Origin: Prauserella flavalba
GTDB taxonomy: Bacteria; Actinomycetota; Actinomycetes; Mycobacteriales; Pseudonocardiaceae
Assembly (NCBI RefSeq): GCF_003202235.1
Contig: NZ_MASU01000008.1
Span: forward strand, 268,402 to 332,401
Direction: 5' to 3'
DNA length: 64,000 nucleotides
Below are positions 16,192 to 25,180 of the stretch, in pieces (positions within the stretch are counted from its first letter, which is position 1; each line of letters starts with the position of its first letter). The translations under genes were made by a program, and so were the position numbers. Below the pieces are notes generated by a model. The model worked only from the letters and a program-made list of their open reading frames with translations, ran no database searches and was not told the DNA's origin.

Positions 16192-17742
16192 CTAGCTCAG
16201 CTGCACACCCGGCCCGAGTGGGAGGCCGAGGCCGTACCAGAGCGCGAAGAAGCCCGACCACACGACGAGGATGGCGAACGAGATCGGGACGGTGAACGAC
16301 ATCAGCGTGCCGATTCCCGCGCTCCGGCGGTATTGCTGGACGAAGCCGAGAGCGAGCACGAAGTACGGGCTCATCGGGGTGACCGCGTTGGTGACCGAGT
16401 CGCCGATCATGAACGCGGCCATCGCGGCCTCCGGCGGCAGCTGGACGTACATCATCATCGGCACCATGACCGGGGCGAGGATCGCCCACTGCGCCGAGCC
16501 GCTGGTGATGATCAGGTTCAGCAGGCTGATCGACACGATGATGACCAGCATCACCACCAGATGCGGGGCGTCGACGGCGTTGAGCAGGTCGGCGCCGTGC
16601 ACTGTCAGTACCGACGCAATTCCGGTCCATTCGAAGTAGGCGAGGAATTGCGCCACGGCGAAGAACAACACGATGACCGGCGCGACCCGGCCGACCCCGT
16701 CGGCCATGATCTTCGGCAGGGATGAGAGTGCCGGCACCGTGCCCACGGTCTTGCCGTAAGCGAACCCGATCAGCGCGAAGAGCAGCGCGATGAACACACT
16801 GATGTTCTCGATGACCACCGACCGCACCACGGTGCCGTCCTCGCCGAGCAGCGACGAACCGGGGATCAGCAGGAGGGCGACAACGGCGAGCACGAAGGCG
16901 ACCGCGATGATGCCGACCCGCAGCAGCGCCCGCCTTTCCGGTGTGGTCAGTCGGACTTCGGGCTCCTGCCCCGCCGGTGGGTTGTCGTGGGTCTCCAGGT
17001 CGGGTCGTTTCGCCAGCACGAGCTCCACGACGAGCGTGATCACCACGGCCAGCAGCAGCGACGACGCCGCGAAGAAGAAGTAGGCCGCCACCGGCGTCAC
17101 CACGTAGTCCGGGTCTACGGTCTGCGCGGCCTGGGTGGTGAGCGCGGCCCGGATGGCGTCGCCGGGGGTGGGCAGCGGGCTGGCGTTGAACCCGGCGGAC
17201 ACCGACACGTAGGCGACCATGATACCGAGGACCGGACTGCGCCCGGCCGCGCGAAAGGCGAGCGCGCCGAGCGGGATCATGACCAGGTACGCCGAATCGC
17301 TCATGATGTGCGCGACCATGCCGCCGAACGCGATGGCGAAGGTGACCCAGCGGCCGGACAGCCGGATCACCGTCAGCCGCAGGATCGCCTCGAGCAGCCC
17401 GCTCTTCTCGGCCACGCTGACGCCGAGCAGCATCACCACGATGACCGCGAGCGGTTTGAACTCCGCGAAGTTCTCCAGCGCCGACTCCGCGGCGAAGCCG
17501 ATGCCGTCCAGTGACAGCAGGCTTTTCACCGCGACGACCTCACCCGTTTTCGGTAGGGTGACGGAGATGTCCAGAATGGACAGAACGAAACTGACGACTC
17601 CGAGGATCCCGGCGAGGATCCAGAAGAGCCAGAACGGGTGGGGAAGTCTGTTCCCGGCTCGCTCGATTGCGCCGATGACGCGAAACAAGCCGGTCAAGCG
17701 GTCGTTGCCGGCCTCGGCGACATTGCCTTTGCGGTCGGTCAT
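16192..17742 (-). CDS. AbgT-family transporter
   Basis: A 516-residue membrane protein of the AbgT (p-aminobenzoyl-glutamate transporter / antimetabolite pump) family with about 11-13 helices. Family features include NRLPHPFWLFWILAG near residue 25, SAGFNASPLPTPGDA (about 180), and the C-terminal SGSAQWAILAPVMVP and AYFGDS-like MIGDSVTNAVTPMSPYF hairpin region. ATG 17742 follows GGAAGG; an upstream in-frame start at 17778 would run into the preceding gene. First or second gene of a set with an FAD oxidoreductase and GntR regulator. Confidence 0.92.
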   Translation of the reverse strand: MTDRKGNVAEAGNDRLTGLFRVIGAIERAGNRLPHPFWLFWILAGILGVVSFVLSILDISVTLPKTGEVVAVKSLLSLDGIGFAAESALENFAEFKPLAVIVVMLLGVSVAEKSGLLEAILRLTVIRLSGRWVTFAIAFGGMVAHIMSDSAYLVMIPLGALAFRAAGRSPVLGIMVAYVSVSAGFNASPLPTPGDAIRAALTTQAAQTVDPDYVVTPVAAYFFFAASSLLLAVVITLVVELVLAKRPDLETHDNPPAGQEPEVRLTTPERRALLRVGIIAVAFVLAVVALLLIPGSSLLGEDGTVVRSVVIENISVFIALLFALIGFAYGKTVGTVPALSSLPKIMADGVGRVAPVIVLFFAVAQFLAYFEWTGIASVLTVHGADLLNAVDAPHLVVMLVIIVSISLLNLIITSGSAQWAILAPVMVPMMMYVQLPPEAAMAAFMIGDSVTNAVTPMSPYFVLALGFVQQYRRSAGIGTLMSFTVPISFAILVVWSGFFALWYGLGLPLGPGVQLS

Positions 17743-17767
17743 TGGCTGTAGCCTTCCGTGTGGCCGG

Positions 17768-18934
17768 CTATTGCTCACCCAGCATGACGGGGCGGGGAAC
17801 GGCCGGGAGGTCGGACCGCCGCATTCCGGCGAACCGGCTGGGGCGGAAGGGTTTCAGGAGTTCTTGGCTTTCGCCGGTGACGATCTCGGTGGCGACCAGA
17901 CGGCCGAGTAGCGGCGCCAGCGTGATTCCGCCGTGGGAGGCGAGGCAGTAGGTCCGCGCGTGCTCGGCCGGGTAGCCCGCGATGGTGTTGCCGTCGGCGG
18001 GCAGTGCGCGCAGGCCCACGCGGAGGTCGATGTCCGGGGTCTGTGCGGGATCGGGCAGCAGGGCGGTGAGCCGCCGGGTGATCGCGGTGGCGATCTCACT
18101 GCCGGGTGCGGGTGGGCGGGATGGGTCGACGTCCGGGTTCAGGTCGAGTGCCTGCACCACGACGGGCAGGCCGGCGCCGGGCCGCAGGTTCAGTCTTGGG
18201 GTGTGCACCACACAGCCGATGTCGAGCGCAGGGAAGCGGACGTAGCCGAGCAGGCCGATGATCGGTGATCCGCGCCCGGTGTCGGTGATCATCGGGACGT
18301 CGATGCCGGAGCGGGCCGCGAGGTCGTCGGTCCACCGCCCCGCGGCCAACACCACCCGGTCGGCGGTGTGCACTGTGGCATCGGCCAAGGTGACCGAGGC
18401 CCGATCCGGGCCGTCGCTGATGGACAGCACCTCCCCGATCGAGAGCACCGCGCCGTGCCGGACCGCGTCAGCCAGCAGATTCTGCACCAAGCGGTCCGGG
18501 CGGACATAGCCCTCGGCAGGGAAATGCGCGATCGCCGTGGTGTCATCGGGAATCCGGATCCCGCGAACGATGGGCGCCGCCTCCGCACGGGTCACCCAGC
18601 GGGCCGGATACCCCAGTGCCCGCAGGCGTTCCACATTCTGCACCAGCCACGGCTCGCTGTCCGTATCGGCGAACTGCAGGCCGCCACTGCGGAAGTACGC
18701 GGGTTCGCCCGGCAGTTCCCTGGCGAGCTTCTCGTGTTCCGCCATGCCCTCGAGGTTCAGCCGGTAGTAGTCCGGGTCCGGTTTACGGTTCGAGTTGGTC
18801 CACGCGAAGGTGGTCGAACTCGTGCCCGCGCCCGGCCCCTTGCGGTCCAGCAGGAGAACGTCCTCGCCGGCCCTCGACAGCGATCGGGCGACACTGGCAC
18901 CGAGCACCCCGGCCCCGACCACGATGACCTTCAT
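17768..18934 (-). CDS. DadA-like FAD-dependent amine/amino-acid oxidoreductase
   Basis: A 388-residue DAO-family oxidoreductase. The FAD motif is VIVVGAGVLGASVARSLSRAG (20 shown in part: GAGVLGASVARSL) at residues 4-20; the C-terminal FAD contact is CLASHGGITLAPLLG (about 345). Members oxidise the C-N bond of D-amino acids or N-methyl/secondary amino acids. It sits 25 bases before the AbgT-like transporter and 29 bases after the GntR gene, which suggests uptake and oxidation of an amino-acid conjugate. Confidence 0.87.
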   Translation of the reverse strand: MKVIVVGAGVLGASVARSLSRAGEDVLLLDRKGPGAGTSSTTFAWTNSNRKPDPDYYRLNLEGMAEHEKLARELPGEPAYFRSGGLQFADTDSEPWLVQNVERLRALGYPARWVTRAEAAPIVRGIRIPDDTTAIAHFPAEGYVRPDRLVQNLLADAVRHGAVLSIGEVLSISDGPDRASVTLADATVHTADRVVLAAGRWTDDLAARSGIDVPMITDTGRGSPIIGLLGYVRFPALDIGCVVHTPRLNLRPGAGLPVVVQALDLNPDVDPSRPPAPGSEIATAITRRLTALLPDPAQTPDIDLRVGLRALPADGNTIAGYPAEHARTYCLASHGGITLAPLLGRLVATEIVTGESQELLKPFRPSRFAGMRRSDLPAVPRPVMLGEQ

Positions 18935-18963
18935 CGGAGGTTCGCTCCTTTCTCAAGTGGTAG

Positions 18964-19665
18964 CTACGCGGGGAATTCGACGAAGAACTCCGCGGCACCC
19001 GGGCGGATCAGGGCCGTGACGATCTCGATCGCGGTCCCATCGGGTGCGCGCAGCTCGCGGCGCCGCCTCAACGTCGGCGTCCCGGCCTCGCTGCGGAGCA
19101 GTTCGGCGTCGTGCTCATCGAGGACCACCGGGTCCAGATAGACCCGGATGCGGTCGATCGAAACCCCGCGGTCGCGCAAGTACGACAGGGAGACGAGTTC
19201 CGCGAGGTCCTCGTTCAGCAGCTCGGGTGCCGCCGAGAACAACACGACGTGCCGCTCGATCGTGCGCGGCTGGTCGTGCAGGTCCAGCTTGCGCCGCACC
19301 AGTTCCACCACCGCGGTGTCGTCCTCGGCTCCGGGCAGCTCCAGCACGGCGTCGGCCGCCCGGACGATCCGGGCGGACAGCACTTCGTGCCGCCCTGGTA
19401 CGCCCTTGACATGTGTGTCCGGCGACGCGTAGCTGAGCAGGTTGATCTGCTGGCGCACGTCCGCGACGAACGTGCCCTGGCGCCTCCGCCGCACGGCCAG
19501 CCCCGCATCAGCGAGATCGTTGAGGACCCGCTGGGCGGTCGCGCGGCTGACCTCGTACTGCTCGCACAGTTCCAGCTCGGTCGGCAGCTTCGCGCCCGGG
19601 GCCAGCGTGCCCGCGTGGATCCGGTCCTCGAGCTCCCGCCTGATCTTCTCGTGCAGCGTCGGCAT
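18964..19665 (-). CDS. GntR/HutC-family regulator (UTRA domain)
   Basis: A 233-residue regulator: GntR winged helix at 1-70 (TLHEKIRRELEDRIHAG; VSRATAQRVLNDLADAGL) and a UTRA ligand domain (about 85-230). The start at 19665 (MPTLHEK) is preceded by a promoter whose -10 box lies only six bases upstream, so the mRNA is probably leaderless. First gene of a three-gene set; it likely senses the transporter's substrate. Confidence 0.9.
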   Translation of the reverse strand: MPTLHEKIRRELEDRIHAGTLAPGAKLPTELELCEQYEVSRATAQRVLNDLADAGLAVRRRRQGTFVADVRQQINLLSYASPDTHVKGVPGRHEVLSARIVRAADAVLELPGAEDDTAVVELVRRKLDLHDQPRTIERHVVLFSAAPELLNEDLAELVSLSYLRDRGVSIDRIRVYLDPVVLDEHDAELLRSEAGTPTLRRRRELRAPDGTAIEIVTALIRPGAAEFFVEFPA

Positions 19666-19671
19666 GCTTAG

Positions 19672-19700
19672 ACCGTACAAAAACTCAATTGTTAGGTCAA
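19672..19700 (-). promoter_or_regulatory. promoter for leaderless GntR gene
   Basis: On the minus strand TTGACC (19700-19695), a 17-base spacer and TACGGT (19677-19672). The predicted start of transcription coincides with the ATG at 19665. The AT-rich spacer contains CAATTG, a possible operator core. Confidence 0.6.
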
Positions 19701-19854
19701 TATGCGAGCAGTGGAGGTCGCGAGAGGGTAGCCGGATGGTCATGGACCGGTGCACGAGACGATCAGCGCGGAGGCGGACGACGCCGCCGTAGCCTGCCCT
19801 GCCCACGGCAGCCACGCCGCGAGGACCTACTCGTCGAGGCCTGACGCGGCCTGG

Positions 19855-22800
19855 TCAGAGCCGCCAGGAGATCGCCTCGGCGCCCGGGTCGTAGCGGCAG
19901 CTCGCGCCGGTGGAGACGGTCGCCCGCAGATGCGCGGCGAGCCGCGGGTGGCGATCGTCGAGCTTGCGCAGGGTGTCGCGAATGCGCGCGGTCACGGCCT
20001 TGCGGGCCCGCTCCGCCTCGTCGCCGAGGCGGCGCTGGCGCCCCGCGAGTCCCGCGGCCGCGCGCAGTTCGTGCAGCAGCGCCGCCCGTTCGCGGTCGTA
20101 CTCGGCGGCCCTGGTGTCGTCGCCGCGGGCGGCGGCGCTGTCGATCTGCTCGTCGAGCACGGCGAGCCTGCGCCGGTAGTTCGCCCTGGCCTCGTCGTCG
20201 AGAATGTCGTCGCCGCCAAGGCGTTTCGCGGCGATCACCACCTCGCCACCGTCGGGGCTGAGCAGTTCCACGGCGGAGACGTCCGTGCCGGGCCTGCTGA
20301 TCAGGTGATGCAGGTCGCGCAATCCCTTGGCGTCGGGCAGGTGCACGGTGTGCCCGTCGAGTCCGAGCGACCACACCTCGCCGGTGAACCGGAACTCGCC
20401 CGAAACACCGCTCGCCTGACTCTCCACTGTGGACGACGGCGCGTCGAGCGTGATCCCCAGTTCCCCTGCCTCGCGCTCGATCTCGCTCCGCAGCGCGGCG
20501 GCGCGGCCGGCGTCCCCTGGTGCGTTCCTGCCGAGCAGTGCCTCCGCGAGCCCCGCCCGCGCCTCGATCGACCACACGCGGGTGCGCATGGCGTCGGCGG
20601 AACGCCACGCGCCGGTGAAGCCCTCGATCGCCCGGTCCCAGCGCCGCTGTGCGGCGTCGACCGTGGCGAGCCAGTAGTCCACGGGACCGCTGAGATCGAA
20701 GCCGTACAGCGAGACGAGGTACTGGCCCGCGAACGGGGTCAGCTCCTCCCTGGCCCGCTCGCACAGCTCGGGGTCACGGGTGACGGCGGCCGTCTGCGCG
20801 CGCAGGCGCAGCCACAGCGGGCCGACGCTGCGGGCTTCCGCGTCGTCGCCCGGCCCCTCGGCCAGCAGCCGCAGCGCGGGGCCGGGATCACCCTTGCGCA
20901 GCGCGGTGATGGCCGCGATGAGCGGCGCGTGCGAGTAGTCTGCGGGGCCGATCGTGTCGTGCAGCCGCTCCAGCCCCGCCAGGTCGCCCCTGAAGTAGAG
21001 CAACTGCCAGCGCTGGTGGTGGCTCATGGGAAAGAGGTGCTCGTGCTCGGCGGGCCAGGACTCGTCCGCACGGGCGGCGAGCTCCTCGGCGTCGGCGAAG
21101 CGGCCGGTGAACGCGGCGATCAGGCTCTGGTCGATCAGCGCTCCGATGGCCATGCGGGTGTCGCCGATCGTGGCGGTGAGCGCGACGAACCTGTCGAGCT
21201 GGTCCAGGTAGGCGGGATCGCCCATCTCCAGCAGCGCGACCCAGCGCAGTGAGGTGGCGAACTGCTCGGTCTCCGTGTCGCCGGTGCGGCGGGCGACGTC
21301 CGCGAGCTCGTCGGTGAGCGTCACGCGCTGCTTGGCGGTGCCGAGCCCCCAGAGCGTGTCGTGCAGCGACCACAGGGTGAACCCGAGGGTCTCGTCGTCC
21401 CCGTCCTGCCGGGCGAGCTTCTCGAGCCGGAACGTGAGCTCGGCGGCCAGCTGCTGCGACGAGCGGTCCTCGGGCCCGCCGTCGCCGATCAGCGCGTGAT
21501 GGGCCTCGGCGAGCAGGTCGCGTGCGAGCTCGCGCCCCGCCCCCCGGTGCGAGTGGTACGCCGTGAGCGCCACGCGGGCGAGCAGCGCGGGGTCGTCCCG
21601 GTCGAGTGCGAACGTTCTGGCCTCGCCGAGCAGCCTGCGGGCGTTCTCGGTGTCGCGGTCGTGGTCGAGCTGGCGGAACAGTTCGAGTGCGAGCACGATC
21701 CACAGCCGCGGCTGCGCCTCACCCGCCAGCTCGAGCCCGCGCCGGTAGTGCCCGACGGCCTCCTCGGAGGCCAGCCTGCTGGAGGCGTGCCGCGCGGCCG
21801 CCAGCAGCAACCGCACCGCGTGTCCTCGCTCGATCTCCTCGCCCGCCAGATAGGCGTGGCGGGCGAGGTCGGCGGGGAAGACGCGCTCGGCGAGCGCGGG
21901 CGAGCGGTCGAGCGCGCGGACGACGGCCGCGTGCCTGCCGCGCAGCTCGGCCTCGTCGAGCGTGTCGTAGAGCGTCTCGCGCACCAGGTCGTGGGCGAAC
22001 GCGAACGAGCCCCCGCCGCGCGAGAGCACCAGCCTCGCCGCGGTCGCGCGTTCGAGCAGGCGGTCGACCTGTGGCACCGGCGCGGAGACGGTCGCGGCCA
22101 GCACCTGGCGGTGGAACTCCCTGCCGAGCACGGCGGCGCCGGTGAGCAGCGCGGTCACGGGTTCGGGCAGCAGTGACAGCCTGCGGCGCACCGCGTCGCG
22201 CACGCCCGGCGCGATGGTGGTGATCGTGCCGCTGCCGTGCCACAGCCGGGCGGTCTGCTCGACGAAGAACGGGTTGCCGCCCGTGCGCCGGTGCACCTCG
22301 GCGACCAGCTCCGCGTCGGGCTCGCCGCCGATGGTGCGGGCCATGAGCGCGCCGACGCCGGCGGGCTCAAGGCCCGTCAGCGTCAGTGTGGTCGCCCTGC
22401 CCAGCAGCGACATGATCAGCGGGGCGAGCGCGTGGTCGGCGGCCTCGACCTCGACGTCGCGGTATGTGCCCACCAGCAGCACGCGCTCGAACCACGTGTG
22501 CTGCGCCGCGAACTCCAGCAGCTTGAGCGACGCAGGGTCGGCCCAGTGCAGGTCGTCGAGCACCACGACCACGGGCCGCTCCTGGGACACCGCGACGAGC
22601 GCGCTGGTGACGGCGTCGTAGAGCTGGAAGGCGTCGGCCTGCTCGGTGGGCGCGGACTCGCCGAGCAGGATCCCGAGCCGGTCGCCGGCCGCCTCCCCGG
22701 CCCGCGCCCATTCCCCGGCGGTGGCCCCGCGCCGCAACCCGCGCACGACCTGCACCCACGGCCAGTAGCCGGGCGCGTTGTCGGAGTCCCAGCAGGACCC

Positions 22801-22995
22801 GCCCAGCACGAGGGCGCCCTGTTTGCGGGCGTCGTCGGCCGCGCTCGTGACCAGGGTCGTCTTGCCGATCCCGGCCTCACCGGTCACCAGAACGAGGCCG
22901 CCGTGGCTCTCGGCGGCCCTGGCGACCTCGGCGCGCAGCTGTCCGGCCGGATGCTCACGGCCGATGAGCACGCCGGCGGGGTTCTCGGTTCGCAT
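19855..22995 (-). CDS. large AAA ATPase regulator without LuxR domain
   Basis: A 1046-residue protein. Residues 1-260 form an AAA_16/STAND-type ATPase: IGREHPAGQLRAEV, Walker A VTGEAGIGKTTLV (about 38-50), Walker B VVVVLDDLHWADPASLKLLE (about 147-166). Residues 260-800 are helical TPR-like repeats, as in MalT/LuxR large regulators. No LuxR helix-turn-helix ends the protein. Instead there is a segment with KGLRDLHHLISRPG (about 895) and a long coiled coil (about 940-1010), ending ATVSTGASCRYDPG. I recall this C-terminus from other actinobacterial AAA proteins. Monocistronic; target unknown. Confidence 0.85.
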   Translation of the reverse strand: MRTENPAGVLIGREHPAGQLRAEVARAAESHGGLVLVTGEAGIGKTTLVTSAADDARKQGALVLGGSCWDSDNAPGYWPWVQVVRGLRRGATAGEWARAGEAAGDRLGILLGESAPTEQADAFQLYDAVTSALVAVSQERPVVVVLDDLHWADPASLKLLEFAAQHTWFERVLLVGTYRDVEVEAADHALAPLIMSLLGRATTLTLTGLEPAGVGALMARTIGGEPDAELVAEVHRRTGGNPFFVEQTARLWHGSGTITTIAPGVRDAVRRRLSLLPEPVTALLTGAAVLGREFHRQVLAATVSAPVPQVDRLLERATAARLVLSRGGGSFAFAHDLVRETLYDTLDEAELRGRHAAVVRALDRSPALAERVFPADLARHAYLAGEEIERGHAVRLLLAAARHASSRLASEEAVGHYRRGLELAGEAQPRLWIVLALELFRQLDHDRDTENARRLLGEARTFALDRDDPALLARVALTAYHSHRGAGRELARDLLAEAHHALIGDGGPEDRSSQQLAAELTFRLEKLARQDGDDETLGFTLWSLHDTLWGLGTAKQRVTLTDELADVARRTGDTETEQFATSLRWVALLEMGDPAYLDQLDRFVALTATIGDTRMAIGALIDQSLIAAFTGRFADAEELAARADESWPAEHEHLFPMSHHQRWQLLYFRGDLAGLERLHDTIGPADYSHAPLIAAITALRKGDPGPALRLLAEGPGDDAEARSVGPLWLRLRAQTAAVTRDPELCERAREELTPFAGQYLVSLYGFDLSGPVDYWLATVDAAQRRWDRAIEGFTGAWRSADAMRTRVWSIEARAGLAEALLGRNAPGDAGRAAALRSEIEREAGELGITLDAPSSTVESQASGVSGEFRFTGEVWSLGLDGHTVHLPDAKGLRDLHHLISRPGTDVSAVELLSPDGGEVVIAAKRLGGDDILDDEARANYRRRLAVLDEQIDSAAARGDDTRAAEYDRERAALLHELRAAAGLAGRQRRLGDEAERARKAVTARIRDTLRKLDDRHPRLAAHLRATVSTGASCRYDPGAEAISWRL

Positions 22996-23061
22996 GGCGT
23001 TGTCGACCCTAGCGACTGAGGGCCCGAATTGTCGGCTCTTATCCGGGTGTCCGCCGGGCTG

Positions 23062-24384
23062 TCAGCTGGCCCGGAAGAACCGGTCGAGCACGCGGGTGCC
23101 GAAGCGCAGCGCGTCCACGGGAACCCGCTCGTCGACACCGTGGAAGAGAGCCGAGAAGTCCAGGTCGGCCGGTAGCCGCAGGGGAGCGAACCCGAAGTTG
23201 CGGATCCCGAGCCGCTGGAACGACTTCGCGTCGGTGCCGCCGGAGAGCATGTACGGCAGGGTGCGCGCGCCGGGGTCCTCGGCCAGCACCGCGGCGGTCA
23301 TCGCGTCCACCAGCGCGCCGTCGAACGTGGTCTCGACAGGCGGCAGCTCCATCCACTCCTTCTCGATGTCGGGGCCGAGCAGCTCGTCGAGTTCGCGGTC
23401 GAAGGCCTCGAGCCTGCCGGGCAGGATCCGGCAGTCGACCGCGGCCTCGGCCGTGGAGGGGATGACGTTGGACTTGTAGCCGGCCGTGAGCATCGTGGGG
23501 TTGGCGGTGTCGCGCAGGGTCGCGCCGATCATGCGCGAGATGTTGCCGAGCTTGGCGACGGAGCCCTCGAGGTCGTCCTCGGGGAAGTCCCAGCCGGTGA
23601 TCTCGGTGACCCCGGCGAGGAACTCGCGGACCGAGTCGGTGAGCACCAGCGGGAAGCGGTGGTTGCCGAGCCTGGCGACGGCCTCGGAGAGCTTGGTGAC
23701 GGCGTTGTCGCGGTGGATCATCGAACCGTGGCCCGCGGTGCCGCGGACCCGCAGCTTCATCCAGCGGATGCCCTTCTCCGCGGTCTCGATCAGGTAGGCG
23801 CGCACGTTGTCGCGAAGGGTGATCGAGAACCCGCCGACCTCGCTGATGGCCTCGGTGGCGCCCTCGAACAGGTCGGGCCGGTTGTCGACCAGCCACTGCG
23901 CGCCGTACTTGCCGCCTGCCTCCTCGTCGGCGAGGAAGGCGAAGATGATGTCGCGCGGCGGGACGATGTCGTGCTTCTTGTAGTGCCTGGCCAGCGCGAG
24001 CGTCATGCCGACCATGTCCTTCATGTCGACCGCGCCGCGGCCCCACACGTAGCCGTCCTGGATGGCCCCGGAGAACGGGTGCACGGACCACTCGGACGGG
24101 TCGGCGGGCACGACGTCGAGGTGCCCGTGGACGAGCAGCGCGCCCCGGCCGGGATCGGCACCGGCGAGGCGCGCGATCACGTTGTGCCGGTCCTTGCCGC
24201 CGGACTCGACGTAGGTGATCTCGTACCCGACCTCGGTGAGCTTCTCGGCGACGAACTCGGCGGCGGCCCGCTCGCCGACGAGGGTGGCGGGATCGCCGGT
24301 GTTGGTCGTGTCGATGCGGAGGAGCTCGCTGGTGAGCGTCACGGCCTCATCGGCGGCGGCATCGATCAGGTTAGGTTCGGTCAC
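23062..24384 (-). CDS. M20-family metallopeptidase
   Basis: A 440-residue M20 (ArgE/DapE/CPG2-type) zinc peptidase. Metal ligands: HGHLDVVPAD (about 90-99), the bridging Asp in GRGAVDMKD (about 115-123), and the catalytic Glu pair in LADEEAGG (about 150-157). The lid dimerisation domain is about 200-320 and the last His ligand is in ALFHGVDERVP (about 413). Cleaves small peptides or N-acyl amino acids. Monocistronic, with the next gene divergent. Confidence 0.92.
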   Translation of the reverse strand: MTEPNLIDAAADEAVTLTSELLRIDTTNTGDPATLVGERAAAEFVAEKLTEVGYEITYVESGGKDRHNVIARLAGADPGRGALLVHGHLDVVPADPSEWSVHPFSGAIQDGYVWGRGAVDMKDMVGMTLALARHYKKHDIVPPRDIIFAFLADEEAGGKYGAQWLVDNRPDLFEGATEAISEVGGFSITLRDNVRAYLIETAEKGIRWMKLRVRGTAGHGSMIHRDNAVTKLSEAVARLGNHRFPLVLTDSVREFLAGVTEITGWDFPEDDLEGSVAKLGNISRMIGATLRDTANPTMLTAGYKSNVIPSTAEAAVDCRILPGRLEAFDRELDELLGPDIEKEWMELPPVETTFDGALVDAMTAAVLAEDPGARTLPYMLSGGTDAKSFQRLGIRNFGFAPLRLPADLDFSALFHGVDERVPVDALRFGTRVLDRFFRAS

Positions 24385-24493
24385 CTGACATTCCTATCAT
24401 TGGCGCAGGTGAGACATGGGGGCCGCGGGGGACCCGATCCGGGCAGGACGCTTGACCTTGACACCGTGACAAGGTCTTGACTGCGGGCAGGAG

Positions 24494-25180
24494 GTGATCC
24501 CCATCCACCCGACACCCGGCAACCCACAGGACACCCGCCTGCGCGACGCGTTGAGCGCCGGGAGCTCGTCGACGCGGCTCGAGGCAGCGCTCGCGATCGG
24601 CACGCGGGCCGACCCCGGCCTCGCCGACGCACTCGTGCGGCGATGCGCGATCGAACCGGACTTCTTCGTGCGCGACATGCTCACCTGGGCGTTGACCCGC
24701 CTTCCGGCGGAGACCACGGTTCCCCGCCTCCTCGCGGAGCTGCGTTCGGAGCGCGCTCAGGCCCGGAGCCAGGCGTTGCACACGCTGTCGAAGGTCGGCG
24801 ACGAGGGCACGTGGCCCGCGATCACGCGGTCGTTGCTGCGGGACGCCGACGACGAGGTCGCGCGAACCGCGTGGCGTACCGCCGTCGCCCTCGTGCCCGA
24901 CGGGGAGCGGGCATGGCTGGCCGCCGAGCTGGCCACACAGCTCGGCCGTGGTGCCCGGGCCGTGCGGCTGAGCCTGAGCCGGGCACTCGTCGCGCTCGGC
25001 GAGGTGATCGAGCCCGCCCTGCGGCCCGCACTGGCGAGCGGCGACCCGGCGGTGCGGGCGCACGCGCACGCCACGCTGCGGCTCCTGCGGGATCCCGAGT
25101 CCGGATTCGACCTGGCCGTCGACGAGGCGAAGCGGATCGCCGCGCTCGGCCAGGAAACGGCCGGGGGAGCGGCGTGCTGA
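24494..25180 (+). CDS. HEAT-repeat protein
   Basis: A 228-residue all-helical protein made of about five HEAT/PBS-lyase-like repeats (for example TRLEAALAIGTRADPGLADA, then FFVRDMLTWALTRLPAET, AQARSQALHTLSKVGDEGTW). No catalytic motif. Its 3' end overlaps a MerR-HEAT gene, and its repeats resemble that protein's C-terminal half, suggesting duplication. Start uncertain: the GTG at 24494 lies inside a perfect AGGAGGTGATC Shine-Dalgarno sequence; the only nearby alternative is a TTG at 24551. Confidence 0.7.
   Translation: MIPIHPTPGNPQDTRLRDALSAGSSSTRLEAALAIGTRADPGLADALVRRCAIEPDFFVRDMLTWALTRLPAETTVPRLLAELRSERAQARSQALHTLSKVGDEGTWPAITRSLLRDADDEVARTAWRTAVALVPDGERAWLAAELATQLGRGARAVRLSLSRALVALGEVIEPALRPALASGDPAVRAHAHATLRLLRDPESGFDLAVDEAKRIAALGQETAGGAAC

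Noticed and set aside
16192..24384. Complete abgABT folate-catabolite operon
   Set aside because: The M20 peptidase is separated from the AbgT gene by the 3-kb AAA gene and lies in its own unit; its sequence is of the ArgE/CPG2 type, not obviously AbgA or AbgB.
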